Source: Thalassotalea sp. 42_200_T64 | Lineage (GTDB): Bacteria; Pseudomonadota; Gammaproteobacteria; Enterobacterales; Alteromonadaceae | NCBI GenBank assembly: GCA_002162925.1 | Contig: MABC01000051.1 | Span: 1 to 61,487, forward strand | Length of the DNA: 61,487 nucleotides | Direction: 5' to 3' | Shown here: one piece after another, positions 19,219 to 30,266 of the stretch | Layout: each line of letters starts with the position of its first letter | Position numbering within the stretch: position 1 is the first letter of the stretch | The notes under the pieces: model-generated | Told to the model about the DNA's origin: nothing | The model's database searches: none | Seen by the model: the letters and a program-made list of their open reading frames with translations, nothing else | Translations under genes and position numbers: made by a program

Positions 19219-19281
19219 AACTTGCTCGGTTTGGCATTACCCAAGAGTTGAGAAGGACTCTGCCCTTTTTTCTATAATTTA

Positions 19282-19806
19282 TTATTTCAAGCCGATAATG
19301 GCATATTCGCCTTTGATCATCAGTTGAACAACGACAGCTTGGTCAGATTTATTTTTCCAGTACCAACCATGAGCGCCGGCAAATGGCGCGGTAAAACTGC
19401 CTTTCATTTGAGTTAATGTCGCGATAGCGTAGCTTTCAAAGTAACCTGTGGTATCGCCTTCAGGCTCGCCATGCAAGTCAAAATATAAAGGTTCACCATC
19501 GGTCTGCCATTCATATTCCATTTTCTCAAACTGCTGCATCGAAAACTTAAATTCAACACCTCGACCCGCGGGTACAGTAACCTCAATGGTATCAGACGCT
19601 TGTCTGGTTTCTGTGTTTTCGCTCGGTTTAGCGATCGTTTCAGCAGGGATGTTGGCCAATGCAGTCAACCCAAGTTTTGCGCCGACACCGGTTGGGTCGA
19701 CATTGTATTCTGCTGGCAGTATAAAGCTTATTAAGGCAAGTACTGCGAAAATGAAGGCGATAATGGTCGATTTGATCAGTGCCGCTGTGGATAATGTCTG
19801 TTGCAT
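19282..19806 (-). CDS. Membrane-anchored accessory protein of the CzcCBA operon
   Basis: 174 residues: one N-terminal transmembrane helix (about 10-30) and a periplasmic domain of beta character with conserved aromatic residues (EKMEYEWQTDGEPLYFDLHGEP and GAHGWYWKN). Homologues are annotated as transmembrane anchor proteins and found beside heavy-metal RND pumps; function unknown. It is the last gene of the operon, 45 bp after hupE, with the palindrome ATACCAACTTGGTAT in the gap. Confidence 0.75.
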   Translation of the reverse strand: MQQTLSTAALIKSTIIAFIFAVLALISFILPAEYNVDPTGVGAKLGLTALANIPAETIAKPSENTETRQASDTIEVTVPAGRGVEFKFSMQQFEKMEYEWQTDGEPLYFDLHGEPEGDTTGYFESYAIATLTQMKGSFTAPFAGAHGWYWKNKSDQAVVVQLMIKGEYAIIGLK

Positions 19807-19819
19807 AATGTTATCTCTT

Positions 19820-19834
19820 ATACCAACTTGGTAT
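19820..19834. repeat. Short palindrome ATACCAACTTGGTAT
   Basis: A perfect 7-bp inverted repeat around a C, in the gap between hupE and the anchor gene. The same end sequence forms the arms of the larger element at 42778-42850. Confidence 0.6.
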
Positions 19835-19851
19835 TCGTCCTGTAAATGAAT

Positions 19852-20550
19852 TTAATTAATAAAGTAGCCGGTTAATTGAAAACCCATCAGCATAAAGCCG
19901 GCACTCATCAATAGCGTATTGGTGGTGGTCGAGAATTGCTTGAAAGTGGGATGTTTTCGCCAAAAACTGATGATCAGCAATATAAATGCCAGTGCGATAA
20001 GCTGCCCTACTTCAACCCCCAGGTTGAACGCGATAAGATTAGTAAGCAGACCCTCTTGCGGCAGCTGGAATTCTTGTAGCTTAGTTGCCAGACCAAAACC
20101 ATGAAATAATCCGAAAATTAATACTGCAGCTTTTGGGTTGGGAGTGTAGCCTAAGGTTCGGTTAAAGCCACCCAAATTATCAAAGCCCTTATAAACCACA
20201 GACAAACCGATAATGGCATCGATGAGATACGCATTCACCTGTATATCCCACAGCACACCTAACAACAGCGTTACACTGTGGCCTAAAGTAAACATGCTGA
20301 CGTAAAGCAAGATGTCTCTGCTTTTGTATAAAAAGAAGATCACCCCCGCCAAAAAGAACAGGTGATCATAACCGGTGACCATATGTTTAGCGCCAATGTA
20401 CATAAAAGCGATAAATTGCACTCCGCTATTATTTTGTAAAAAATACCGGGTGTTTTCATCGACGCCATGCGCCATTAACTCAAACGGCATTAGCCCGGCT
20501 ATGCACAGCGCGATTGCGATTAAGGCCAGGCGATATATACTGCGGTTCAT
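19852..20550 (-). CDS. HupE/UreJ-type membrane protein
   Basis: 232 residues, signal-like first helix and about six more hydrophobic segments. Family motifs with histidines in membrane context are present: YDHLFFLAG, FTLGHSVTLLLG and FGLFHGFGLA. HupE/UreJ proteins are linked to nickel or cobalt transport. Located three bases after czcA in the efflux operon, so its metal is probably shared with the pump, with the direction of transport unknown. Confidence 0.82.
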   Translation of the reverse strand: MNRSIYRLALIAIALCIAGLMPFELMAHGVDENTRYFLQNNSGVQFIAFMYIGAKHMVTGYDHLFFLAGVIFFLYKSRDILLYVSMFTLGHSVTLLLGVLWDIQVNAYLIDAIIGLSVVYKGFDNLGGFNRTLGYTPNPKAAVLIFGLFHGFGLATKLQEFQLPQEGLLTNLIAFNLGVEVGQLIALAFILLIISFWRKHPTFKQFSTTTNTLLMSAGFMLMGFQLTGYFIN

Positions 20551-20553
20551 TCA

Positions 20554-23697
<3,144 letters not shown>

Positions 23698-25005
23698 TTA
23701 GTGATCGTGCGACGCGCCAGATTTCTCGATGTCAGCTTTAATGATGTAGCTATTGTCAACGACATACTCGGTGCCGGCTGAAATACCGCCTAGCACCTCA
23801 ACCCAGTCACCGGCGATACGACCGAGTTCTAACATCCGAACTTCGTAATCATCGCCAACCTTGGCGTAGACCACAGTAAAGTTTCTGAAGCCTTGCAAGC
23901 CACTACGTTTTACCGCTAAAGGAACGTCAAATGTTGCCACTTCGACTTCAGCGCTGACAAATGCGCCGATACTGTACTTATGCTCGCTATTATTGATTTT
24001 TGCTCTGACTATTTTGGCCTGATCAGGGCGAACTTCAGGCACAGTTTGAAAAATTTGACTGGCTATTACGCCTTCTACCTCGTTGACCCTGAGCATAACT
24101 TTGGCATTAACCGCTAAGCGGTTTAACTGTTTAGGGAAGATAGCAAGTTCCGCTATCAACGTGTCTTGATTAGTGATTTCTAGCAGGGTTCTGGCTCTGC
24201 TTTGTTCTCCCGCGTGGGCGTGACGCTGGGTGATAGTGCCATTTGCCGGTGATTTCACCACGTATGACAGCAAGCTTGCATTACTTTCAATGGTGAGTAG
24301 CTTTTGACCTTTCACTACAATATCGCCCAAGGAAACATGCACCGCCTTGATTTCACCGTCAAAACGGGCGCTGACCTGCCTGATGGCTGCATTGGGGAGC
24401 ACCAGTTTTCCGTATACTTTCATCGTTTGTGTCAGGGTTTCGCCACCAACAAATGCAGTGCGGATGGCCATCGCACTGGCGATATCATCGGCAATTTGGG
24501 TACGGCCTTCAAAGTTATCGTATTGCCACTGGTACTGTTTTCCCTCGTGTTTGGCGGTGATCGATACGACGAATGAGTGCGGTTCATAGATTTCCATATC
24601 CCCACGTAAAAAGTCACTTTGGCTGTAAAAGTTAATGTCATCTATTTGGTTACCCAAGCGGATCAATTTTACCTGAACGTTAACCTGCTCAGGTTGCACA
24701 GCCTGGCCTTGCGCTGTTGCCCATACGCGGAATTCAGGCGGCACCCCAGTTTCAAAAATGGCCAGTTCGATGGCAAAGTCACCTGCTCTCAGCATTCGGC
24801 CATTGTGTACGCCTTTCTCTGGTTCAACTTGTTCTGCTTGTGCTGTTGACGCCGCGAAAGTGGCTGACGACAACAAAAAAGAAGCACTGATTGCCAAAAA
24901 TGAACATAAGGCAAGGCTTAACAATGTTGATGTTGTGGTATTGGTGCCAGCTGTTTCGGTGCTAGTTTTTTTGGTGCTAGTTGTTTTGGTTGATAAGATG
25001 AGCAT
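23698..25005 (-). CDS. czcB: RND efflux periplasmic adaptor, CzcB-like
   Basis: 435 residues: signal peptide or anchor after a Thr/Lys/Ser-rich N-terminus, then an N-terminal domain with His, lipoyl/barrel-sandwich segments (VKSPANGTITQRHAHAGEQ) and beta-barrel domain, ending in a His-bearing tail (SHDH). It bridges CzcA and CzcC. The first 20 residues come from three 15-bp repeats in the DNA, so the native start may lie further in. The start codon overlaps the czcC stop by one base. Confidence 0.92.
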   Translation of the reverse strand: MLILSTKTTSTKKTSTETAGTNTTTSTLLSLALCSFLAISASFLLSSATFAASTAQAEQVEPEKGVHNGRMLRAGDFAIELAIFETGVPPEFRVWATAQGQAVQPEQVNVQVKLIRLGNQIDDINFYSQSDFLRGDMEIYEPHSFVVSITAKHEGKQYQWQYDNFEGRTQIADDIASAMAIRTAFVGGETLTQTMKVYGKLVLPNAAIRQVSARFDGEIKAVHVSLGDIVVKGQKLLTIESNASLLSYVVKSPANGTITQRHAHAGEQSRARTLLEITNQDTLIAELAIFPKQLNRLAVNAKVMLRVNEVEGVIASQIFQTVPEVRPDQAKIVRAKINNSEHKYSIGAFVSAEVEVATFDVPLAVKRSGLQGFRNFTVVYAKVGDDYEVRMLELGRIAGDWVEVLGGISAGTEYVVDNSYIIKADIEKSGASHDH

Positions 25006-26309
25006 TACAAAGTTCCACCCGTTAGGCGTTCAATTTCAATATGGTTTAAGTGCAGGCTTAAATAGGCTGCTAATAATTTTTCTTGGGTGTTCAGCAATTC
25101 GTTTTGAATAACCTGCCATTCCCTATAGCTGTAACTGCCTATCTGGTAGGCTTTTTCTGCTTCGATTAACGCTTGTTCCAGCGTCGGAATACTTTTTTTG
25201 GCAAGGGTGCTGATCACATGACGGCTATGATTTAGCTGCTGATGCAATTTATAGACTTGTTTAAGCAGCGTCTTTTCCAGGGCCTGAGCTTGCGCATCAT
25301 AAGCACTTATTTTTGCATTTAAGGCGCTGATGGTGCCGCTATTTCGGTTCTGATCACCAAAAGGAATAGAAACGCCAGCGACTAAAGCATAATCATCCGT
25401 CGCCTCATAGCGTCTGACACCGGCATTAAATTGCCACAAAGGTTGTACTTGCACCCGGGCGGCGGCAATTTCTGATTCAGCAATGCGGGCGTTGCTGGCA
25501 AAAAGCTTAAACCTGGGGTTTGCGGTTATTTTCGCGGTCAGCTCATTGAACCCTGGTATTTTCGGCAGCGGTTGTAGTGCTCCGCTAATGGCACCTTGTT
25601 CACTGGCGTTCCACTGGGAAAACAGTAAGTAACGGTTGGCATCAAGCTCATAGCTGAGCTCTTCAAGGTCAAGCTCTCGTGCAATCAGCTCATGTTTGGC
25701 CAGCAACAAATCTACATTCTTGGTTTTTCCTGCTTTCACCCGTTTCGCTATTTGTTGATAAACCTCGTTTGCCTGATTAACCGCTTGCTTTGCCAGCTTT
25801 AATCTTTGTTCATAAATCAGGGTTGATACAAACAATCTTGCCGTATCGGCGGCAATGTCTAATGCTGTTAATTCTTGCTCAATATCGACCAGCACACTTT
25901 TATTTTTTGCCAGATTGACGTTTTTCTCAATCACCTCATTATCGAGTATCCAGGCAATACTCATGGTGGATTGCGCACTTTTAAGTCCAGAATGACTATC
26001 GGTTCCTGCCCCATCTTCTATGGTTAACTCAATCGTCGGAACCGTACCCATTGTCGCTTGTTCGACATAGGCCGCCATCGCCAATTTGTCATGAGTAAAG
26101 GCGTTCAGATCTGGGTGCTGTTGCAAGCTCAGGCCTATGGCTTGTTTGAGGGTTATCGGTACTTGAGAGCGGCTCTGCTGAGCACTACGGTCCTGAGCAC
26201 TACTGATTAGGGGTATGGCTGATACGACAATGAATATCAGCAATTCCTTCACAAAAAACCGATTGTCTATCGGTTTTTTATTCGCAGTTGTGGGTAATAT
26301 TCTGATCAT
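25005..26309 (-). CDS. czcC: Outer-membrane efflux channel, CzcC/TolC family
   Basis: 434 residues with an N-terminal export signal and two repeated alpha-helical coiled-coil halves typical of TolC-family channels (for example ARLFVSTLIYEQRLKLAKQAV and AEKAYQIGSYSYREWQVIQNELL). Forms the outer-membrane exit duct for the pump. Lies 9 bp after the M56 gene and overlaps czcB. Confidence 0.92.
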   Translation of the reverse strand: MIRILPTTANKKPIDNRFFVKELLIFIVVSAIPLISSAQDRSAQQSRSQVPITLKQAIGLSLQQHPDLNAFTHDKLAMAAYVEQATMGTVPTIELTIEDGAGTDSHSGLKSAQSTMSIAWILDNEVIEKNVNLAKNKSVLVDIEQELTALDIAADTARLFVSTLIYEQRLKLAKQAVNQANEVYQQIAKRVKAGKTKNVDLLLAKHELIARELDLEELSYELDANRYLLFSQWNASEQGAISGALQPLPKIPGFNELTAKITANPRFKLFASNARIAESEIAAARVQVQPLWQFNAGVRRYEATDDYALVAGVSIPFGDQNRNSGTISALNAKISAYDAQAQALEKTLLKQVYKLHQQLNHSRHVISTLAKKSIPTLEQALIEAEKAYQIGSYSYREWQVIQNELLNTQEKLLAAYLSLHLNHIEIERLTGGTL

Positions 26310-26318
26310 TATTTAACT

Positions 26319-27281
26319 CTAGTGATTTAAAATGGTTTCAATTAGGTGATGTAAACGGTCTACCGAGAACATCGAAAGCAACAGCAGTAAGCATGGCAGC
26401 AGCAAAATTAAATAGTGAAAGTGAACGGTTGATGAATGGCTGTTTAGTAGCCATTTCACCCGTTCTTCAAGCGCTTCTGCATGAAAAGAATTGGCGACTA
26501 TAGAAACGCTCTCCGGCTTAAAACGCATACTTATCCGTGTGACTTTCACCAATGTACTGGCAACAGTATCGTTGCGATAGCCCAGGTCAACCACTGAACT
26601 ATCCGCCAGTTGTTCCATTGCCTGAGACATGGCAATTTTCAATTTTCCACTGGCTCTAGCAGGAAAGAAAGCGGCGAATAACATGAAAACCCATTTCTTC
26701 AACGGATCAAAGTTTTTTACGTGGGCGGCTTCATGTGCCAATACAATGGCTAATTCTTCTTTATTTAAATGTGCTTTTAAGCCAGTCGTTACATAGCTTT
26801 TAGGAAAGAAAAAGCCACACGTGAACGCATTCGGCACTGCGGAATCAATAACAGATGAGCCTTGCACCTGCTCTTTACTAAAGCCTATTAACGACGATTG
26901 TGTTTGTTTGCTGTTAATCAACAAGTTAAGTTTTCTAACTAGGATAACGGTGACCCAAATTAAAAATAGCGCAATACTCACGCCATGCCAACTTGCTATT
27001 TCGAATATATCCGGGTGATGCCAGTGTGCTACTGAAATCAATGCTTCACTGCCCAATGCCGTTGCAAAGGTGCTGTAAAAAAGCAGAGTGGTGACGATAG
27101 CCATCCACCAGGGAGAAGACACGAATAACCAGAGAATACTTTTTCTGGTTGTCGGGCTAATCAGGCTTAAGCGCTCCTGGAAAATGATAGACAGCAAAGA
27201 AATGGCGCCGACAGTCACCATGATAGTGATCATCGCAATGCTTAGAAGATTTAAAATGATCCCCCACTGGCCGACGATCAT
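26319..27281 (-). CDS. M56-family (BlaR1-like) membrane metalloprotease
   Basis: 320 residues. Three N-terminal hydrophobic segments (about 11-31, 52-72, 98-116), a cytoplasmic zinc-protease domain with HEAAH at 183-187 and conserved downstream Glu region, then a final hydrophobic helix (about 285-303) and a short His-rich tail. BlaR1/MecR1 proteins cleave or trigger cleavage of BlaI/MecI. Unlike BlaR1 there is no C-terminal penicillin-binding domain. It overlaps the repressor gene by 4 bp and heads a metal-efflux operon, so it likely relays a metal or envelope signal. Confidence 0.85.
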   Translation of the reverse strand: MIVGQWGIILNLLSIAMITIMVTVGAISLLSIIFQERLSLISPTTRKSILWLFVSSPWWMAIVTTLLFYSTFATALGSEALISVAHWHHPDIFEIASWHGVSIALFLIWVTVILVRKLNLLINSKQTQSSLIGFSKEQVQGSSVIDSAVPNAFTCGFFFPKSYVTTGLKAHLNKEELAIVLAHEAAHVKNFDPLKKWVFMLFAAFFPARASGKLKIAMSQAMEQLADSSVVDLGYRNDTVASTLVKVTRISMRFKPESVSIVANSFHAEALEERVKWLLNSHSSTVHFHYLILLLPCLLLLLSMFSVDRLHHLIETILNH

Positions 27282-27667
27282 TCGCTTTCCTGGTTATTAC
27301 GTTGCGCGCGTTGCTGGTTGATTATCGCCTCAAGTTGGTCTAACTGTTGCTCGGTCATCTTCGCCGAAACTGACGAAAATGCGGCGACTAAGCTATGCTC
27401 GCTATGTTCAACAAAATCGCTGGTGACATTTTCAATAAGTTGGGCAATAAGGGCTTCGCGGCCAATCTTTGCACTATAGATGTAGGCGTGTCCTTGTTTT
27501 CTGCGAGCTAACAAGTCTTTTTTGAATAGTCGATCGAGCGTGCTTTGAATGGTATTTAACGTACCACCACGAGTTTTCTCAAAATGGGCATACACTTGCT
27601 TGGCATCACCTGTTTGGTGTTGCCATAAATACTGTAAAACCAGTTTTTCTAATTCGCCAAGTTGCAT
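27278..27667 (-). CDS. BlaI/MecI/CopY-family transcriptional repressor
   Basis: 129 residues from the ATG at 27667 (MQLGELEKLVLQYLW, the normal family start). A longer frame from GTG 27721 would run across the predicted promoter and is rejected. The winged-helix domain contains GGTLNTIQSTLDRLFKKDLL (recognition helix) and a C-terminal dimerisation helix bundle. Family members repress by binding dyads and are inactivated by proteolysis (BlaI) or metal (CopY). First gene of the efflux operon; likely autoregulated through the palindrome at 27720-27754. Confidence 0.9.
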   Translation of the reverse strand: MQLGELEKLVLQYLWQHQTGDAKQVYAHFEKTRGGTLNTIQSTLDRLFKKDLLARRKQGHAYIYSAKIGREALIAQLIENVTSDFVEHSEHSLVAAFSSVSAKMTEQQLDQLEAIINQQRAQRNNQESE

Positions 27668-27701
27668 GCTAGCTATTTTCTTGAGTTCAATGGGAAACGT
27701 T

Positions 27702-27754
27702 AATGCCACAGATAATGCCACAGATAAAACCGACAGGCAATCGGTTTTATCTGT
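27702..27754 (-). promoter_or_regulatory. Operon promoter and BlaI-type operator
   Basis: An inverted repeat with perfect 14-bp arms (ACAGATAAAACCGA and its complement) and a 7-base centre spans 27720-27754. On the minus strand a -35 (TTGCCT, 27735-27740) lies in the centre and a -10 (CATTAT, 27712-27717) follows at 17 bp. A 12-bp direct repeat at 27702-27725 carries further TATCTGT half-sites. There is no T-run, so a terminator is unlikely. The predicted transcript starts about 40 bases before the repressor ATG. Confidence 0.65.
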
Positions 27755-27785
27755 AACGGCTACTTCTAGGGGAAATATCTATAGG

Positions 27786-28691
27786 CTATAGCGTGTTAAC
27801 CTCAATTGAAAAGTGTGACAATTGCGGTAAACAGTTTTGCATCATTGCTCGGTATTGCTCAGGCGCAAGTGGACACTTTGCCGTGATCGAGATGATAACC
27901 GCATAATCTGATGCGGCTATTTTCCAAACGTGTATATCATTAATGACGGTCTCGCGTTCTGTGGTAATCGCATCCGCTATCATGGTCACAGACGACTGTG
28001 GGGCAGACTTATCCAGCAGGATATCACTTGACTGTTTAATTAAGCCGTAAGACCAGCGAGTAATAACAGCCGCGCCAACGATCCCCATCAGCGCATCCAT
28101 CCAAATCAAGCCATAGAACTTGCCTGCAAGTAATGCCACGATAGCTAACACCGAGGTTAAGGTGTCAGCCAGAACATGGAAATATGCCGCTTTCATATTA
28201 TGATCATGATGATGTTCGTGTTGGTCATGGTGATGATGGTCATCATGTAATACAAAAACAGAGACAATATTGACAATAAGACCTAAAATGGCAACCATTA
28301 TTGCTTCATTAAAATGAATCGCTTGCGGTTCAATTAAGCGCTGAACTGATTCGATAGCCATCATCAAGGCAACAATAGCTAAGGCGACGGCACTGGCAAA
28401 GCCGCCAAGAGAATTCACTTTACCGGTGCCAAAACTAAACGCTTTGTTATTGGCATGTTTCTTTGCATAGGCATAGGCAAAAATGGTGATAGCGAATGCC
28501 GCCGAATGGGTTCCCATATGCCACCCGTCGGCCAGTAACGCCATTGAACCAGACCAGGTTCCCGCACCAATCTCTAATACCATAACTATAGTTGTTAACC
28601 AAAAAACAACCCAAATTTTCTTTTTTTTCTGCTGGTTATCTATGCCAAAATCATGGGCGTGGCTCCATTGAATATCCGGTTCGGTTTGCAT
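27786..28691 (-). CDS. DmeF-like cation diffusion facilitator
   Basis: 301 residues, six transmembrane helices, with the CDF metal site HxxxD (GWHMGTHSAAF and HVLADTLTS) and a His-rich cytoplasmic loop between TM4 and TM5 (DDHHHHDQHEHHHDH). DmeF proteins export cobalt and nickel. A CsoR/RcnR-type regulator is divergent, as in dmeRF systems. Two tandem Met codons begin the frame; AGGAG is better spaced for the second (28691). Confidence 0.9.
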   Translation of the reverse strand: MQTEPDIQWSHAHDFGIDNQQKKKKIWVVFWLTTIVMVLEIGAGTWSGSMALLADGWHMGTHSAAFAITIFAYAYAKKHANNKAFSFGTGKVNSLGGFASAVALAIVALMMAIESVQRLIEPQAIHFNEAIMVAILGLIVNIVSVFVLHDDHHHHDQHEHHHDHNMKAAYFHVLADTLTSVLAIVALLAGKFYGLIWMDALMGIVGAAVITRWSYGLIKQSSDILLDKSAPQSSVTMIADAITTERETVINDIHVWKIAASDYAVIISITAKCPLAPEQYRAMMQNCLPQLSHFSIEVNTL

Positions 28692-28753
28692 CATAGCTCC
28701 TATGCTTCTTGCTAGAGTCTGTGGTAAAAAGTATCGTCTTAACGAGTTGATGC

Positions 28754-28776
28754 TATATACTACCCCCTAGTATATA
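28754..28776. promoter_or_regulatory. CsoR/RcnR-type operator between dmeF-like and regulator genes
   Basis: Perfect 9-bp arms (TATATACTA and TAGTATATA) flank five Cs. The core TACT-ACCCCCT-AGTA resembles RcnR/FrmR sites, which consist of a G/C tract within TACT/AGTA ends. It lies in the 108-bp divergent region where both promoters must fall (TTGATG at 28747 for the regulator, TTGAAT on the minus strand at 28779-28784 for the transporter). Confidence 0.75.
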
Positions 28777-28799
28777 AAATTCAAGTAGGAGAAGTGAAA

Positions 28800-29075
28800 A
28801 TGGGCCACACCATTGCAGCAAAGAAAAAGCTATTGGCACGTGTTCGTCGCATCCAGGGGCAATCGGCCGCCCTTGAAAAATCATTAGAAAATGAAACTGA
28901 GTGCCTGGCGGTGTTACAACAAATAGCCGCGATCAAAGGCGCAATCAATGGCTTGATGAAGGAAGTGTTGGAAGGACATATGCGTGTGCATTTAGGTGCC
29001 GATAATATTACTCAGGCAGAGCGTGAAATCGAAGTAGAGCAAGTGATTTCTGTGCTTAAGAGCTACCTTAAATAG
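28800..29075 (+). CDS. CsoR/RcnR/FrmR-family metal-responsive repressor
   Basis: 91 residues from ATG 28800; an in-frame GTG at 28794 is too close to AGGAG (28787-28791). All-helical DUF156 fold with the opening HTIAAKKKLLARVRRIQGQ, Cys in NETECLAVLQQI and His in EGHMRVH, giving an RcnR/DmeR-like H-C-H-H pattern for Ni/Co rather than the CsoR copper Cys pair (inference). Divergent from the DmeF-like transporter and very likely its repressor. Confidence 0.92.
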   Translation: MGHTIAAKKKLLARVRRIQGQSAALEKSLENETECLAVLQQIAAIKGAINGLMKEVLEGHMRVHLGADNITQAEREIEVEQVISVLKSYLK

Positions 29076-29158
29076 CGACATTTAGATTTGCAAATAGGTG
29101 ATATTGATATCAGCAAAATTAAGAATTTTAAGCATTTACAGTTGCGTTTCCCTTTTAG

Positions 29159-29200
29159 CTGTATATACTAACAGTACATAGGTACTGTACAGATACACAG
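29159..29200 (+). promoter_or_regulatory. Two SOS (LexA) boxes upstream of lexA
   Basis: Two CTG-N10-CAG sites: CTGTATATACTAACAG at 29159-29174 and CTGTACAGATACACAG at 29185-29200, centres 26 bp apart. Paired boxes before lexA are the standard autoregulation seen in E. coli. Confidence 0.93.
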
Positions 29201-29207
29201 GAATGTT

Positions 29208-29822
29208 ATGCGCCCGCTTACCAATAGACAACAACAAATATTTGATTTAATAAAAGAAAAAATTTACGAAACCGGCATGCCACCAACACGTGCTGAAATT
29301 GCCAGTTTCTTCGGTTTTAAATCCGCTAATGCCGCCGAAGAGCATTTAAAAGCGTTAGCGAAAAAAGGCTTTATTGTGATGCTGCCAGGCACCTCGCGTG
29401 GTATCCGTTTAGCAGAAGCACATATTGAAGAAGAAGGCCTACCATTAATTGGTCGTGTGGCCGCCGGCGAGCCGATACTGGCGCAAGAACACGTCGAAGA
29501 GCATTATAAAATTGATGGCAGTCTGTTCCACCCTGCCGCCGATTACTTATTGCGTGTTAATGGTGAAAGTATGAAAGATATTGGTATTTTAGATGGCGAT
29601 TTACTCGCCGTTCATCAAACTAGCGATGTTCAAAATGGCCAGGTTGTTGTTGCCAGAGTGGAAGAAGACGTTACGGTTAAGCGTTATAAGCGTGAAGGCA
29701 ATGTAGTGTATCTGCATGCTGAAAACGAAGATTTTTCACCAATTGTAGTGGATTTGGCCAGCCAGAATTTTAATATTGAAGGCGTCGCCGTCGGGGTGAT
29801 CCGCAATGCCGACTGGATGTAA
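29208..29822 (+). CDS. lexA: LexA repressor
   Basis: 204 residues. N-terminal winged helix ([26 protein letters not shown]), cleavage site Ala86-Gly87 in RVAAGEP, catalytic Ser121 in GESMKDIGI and Lys158 in VTVKRY. Represses the SOS regulon and self-cleaves on RecA filaments. Two SOS boxes precede it and a terminator follows. No sulA- or imuA-type gene is downstream; the neighbour is an unrelated oxidase cluster. Confidence 0.98.
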   Translation: MRPLTNRQQQIFDLIKEKIYETGMPPTRAEIASFFGFKSANAAEEHLKALAKKGFIVMLPGTSRGIRLAEAHIEEEGLPLIGRVAAGEPILAQEHVEEHYKIDGSLFHPAADYLLRVNGESMKDIGILDGDLLAVHQTSDVQNGQVVVARVEEDVTVKRYKREGNVVYLHAENEDFSPIVVDLASQNFNIEGVAVGVIRNADWM

Positions 29823-29882
29823 CCCTGTGCTAAAATAAACGGGCCTGCGGCCTAATAAGACTGTACGAAAAAACATCACTTG

Positions 29883-29917
29883 AAAAGCTGGATTATGTTT
29901 CATAATCTGGCTTTTTT
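29883..29917 (+). terminator. Rho-independent terminator of lexA
   Basis: AGCTGGATTATG pairs with CATAATCTGGCT (12 pairs, two G-U) around a TTT loop, followed by five or more Ts, about 60 bases past the lexA stop. Confidence 0.8.
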
Positions 29918-30088
29918 AATTCCCTAAACACCTTACCCCTTCTATAACCCATTCAATTTAAGAGCATTTGCTCTATCGCAACGTCAAAAAAATAAATTAA
30001 CGTTTTTATAACAAAGCACTAGACCTTGATTAAAAATTAAGTAATTCTAGGATAGGAAGTAAGCAAATTAATAATAATAAAAACGCTA

Positions 30089-30156
30089 AATCTACCACTT
30101 CCTTCGATGTAGATTTGTGATCGTATGATGCCAATCACTATCAAAGTGATGGCATA
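30089..30156 (+). promoter_or_regulatory. Two hairpins in the 444-bp lexA-coxB gap
   Basis: First hairpin: AAATCTAC/GTAGATTT with a 13-base loop (30089-30117). Second: ATGCCA plus TCACT paired with AGTGA plus TGGCAT with one bulged A (30129-30156). They lie 110-180 bp before coxB, either in its leader or in the promoter region. Apart from the lexA terminator, the rest of 29823-30266 shows nothing recognisable. Confidence 0.4.
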
Positions 30157-30266
30157 AAAATAATAATGTACGGAAATTAGAGACATCGAGTGAGTTCCTT
30201 CGGAGTTCAGATGTACCTTGTCACTATTTCTGTATTTTCTAGGCTATAAAGCAGAGGAGATGTCGG

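Noticed and set aside
27668..27721. Longer BlaI reading frame starting at GTG 27721
   Set aside because: It would read through the predicted promoter; the ATG at 27667 matches the usual N-terminus of the family.
27720..27754. Palindrome as a terminator of the dmeF-like gene
   Set aside because: There is no T-run after either arm, and a -35 and -10 fall within it, so an operator is more likely.
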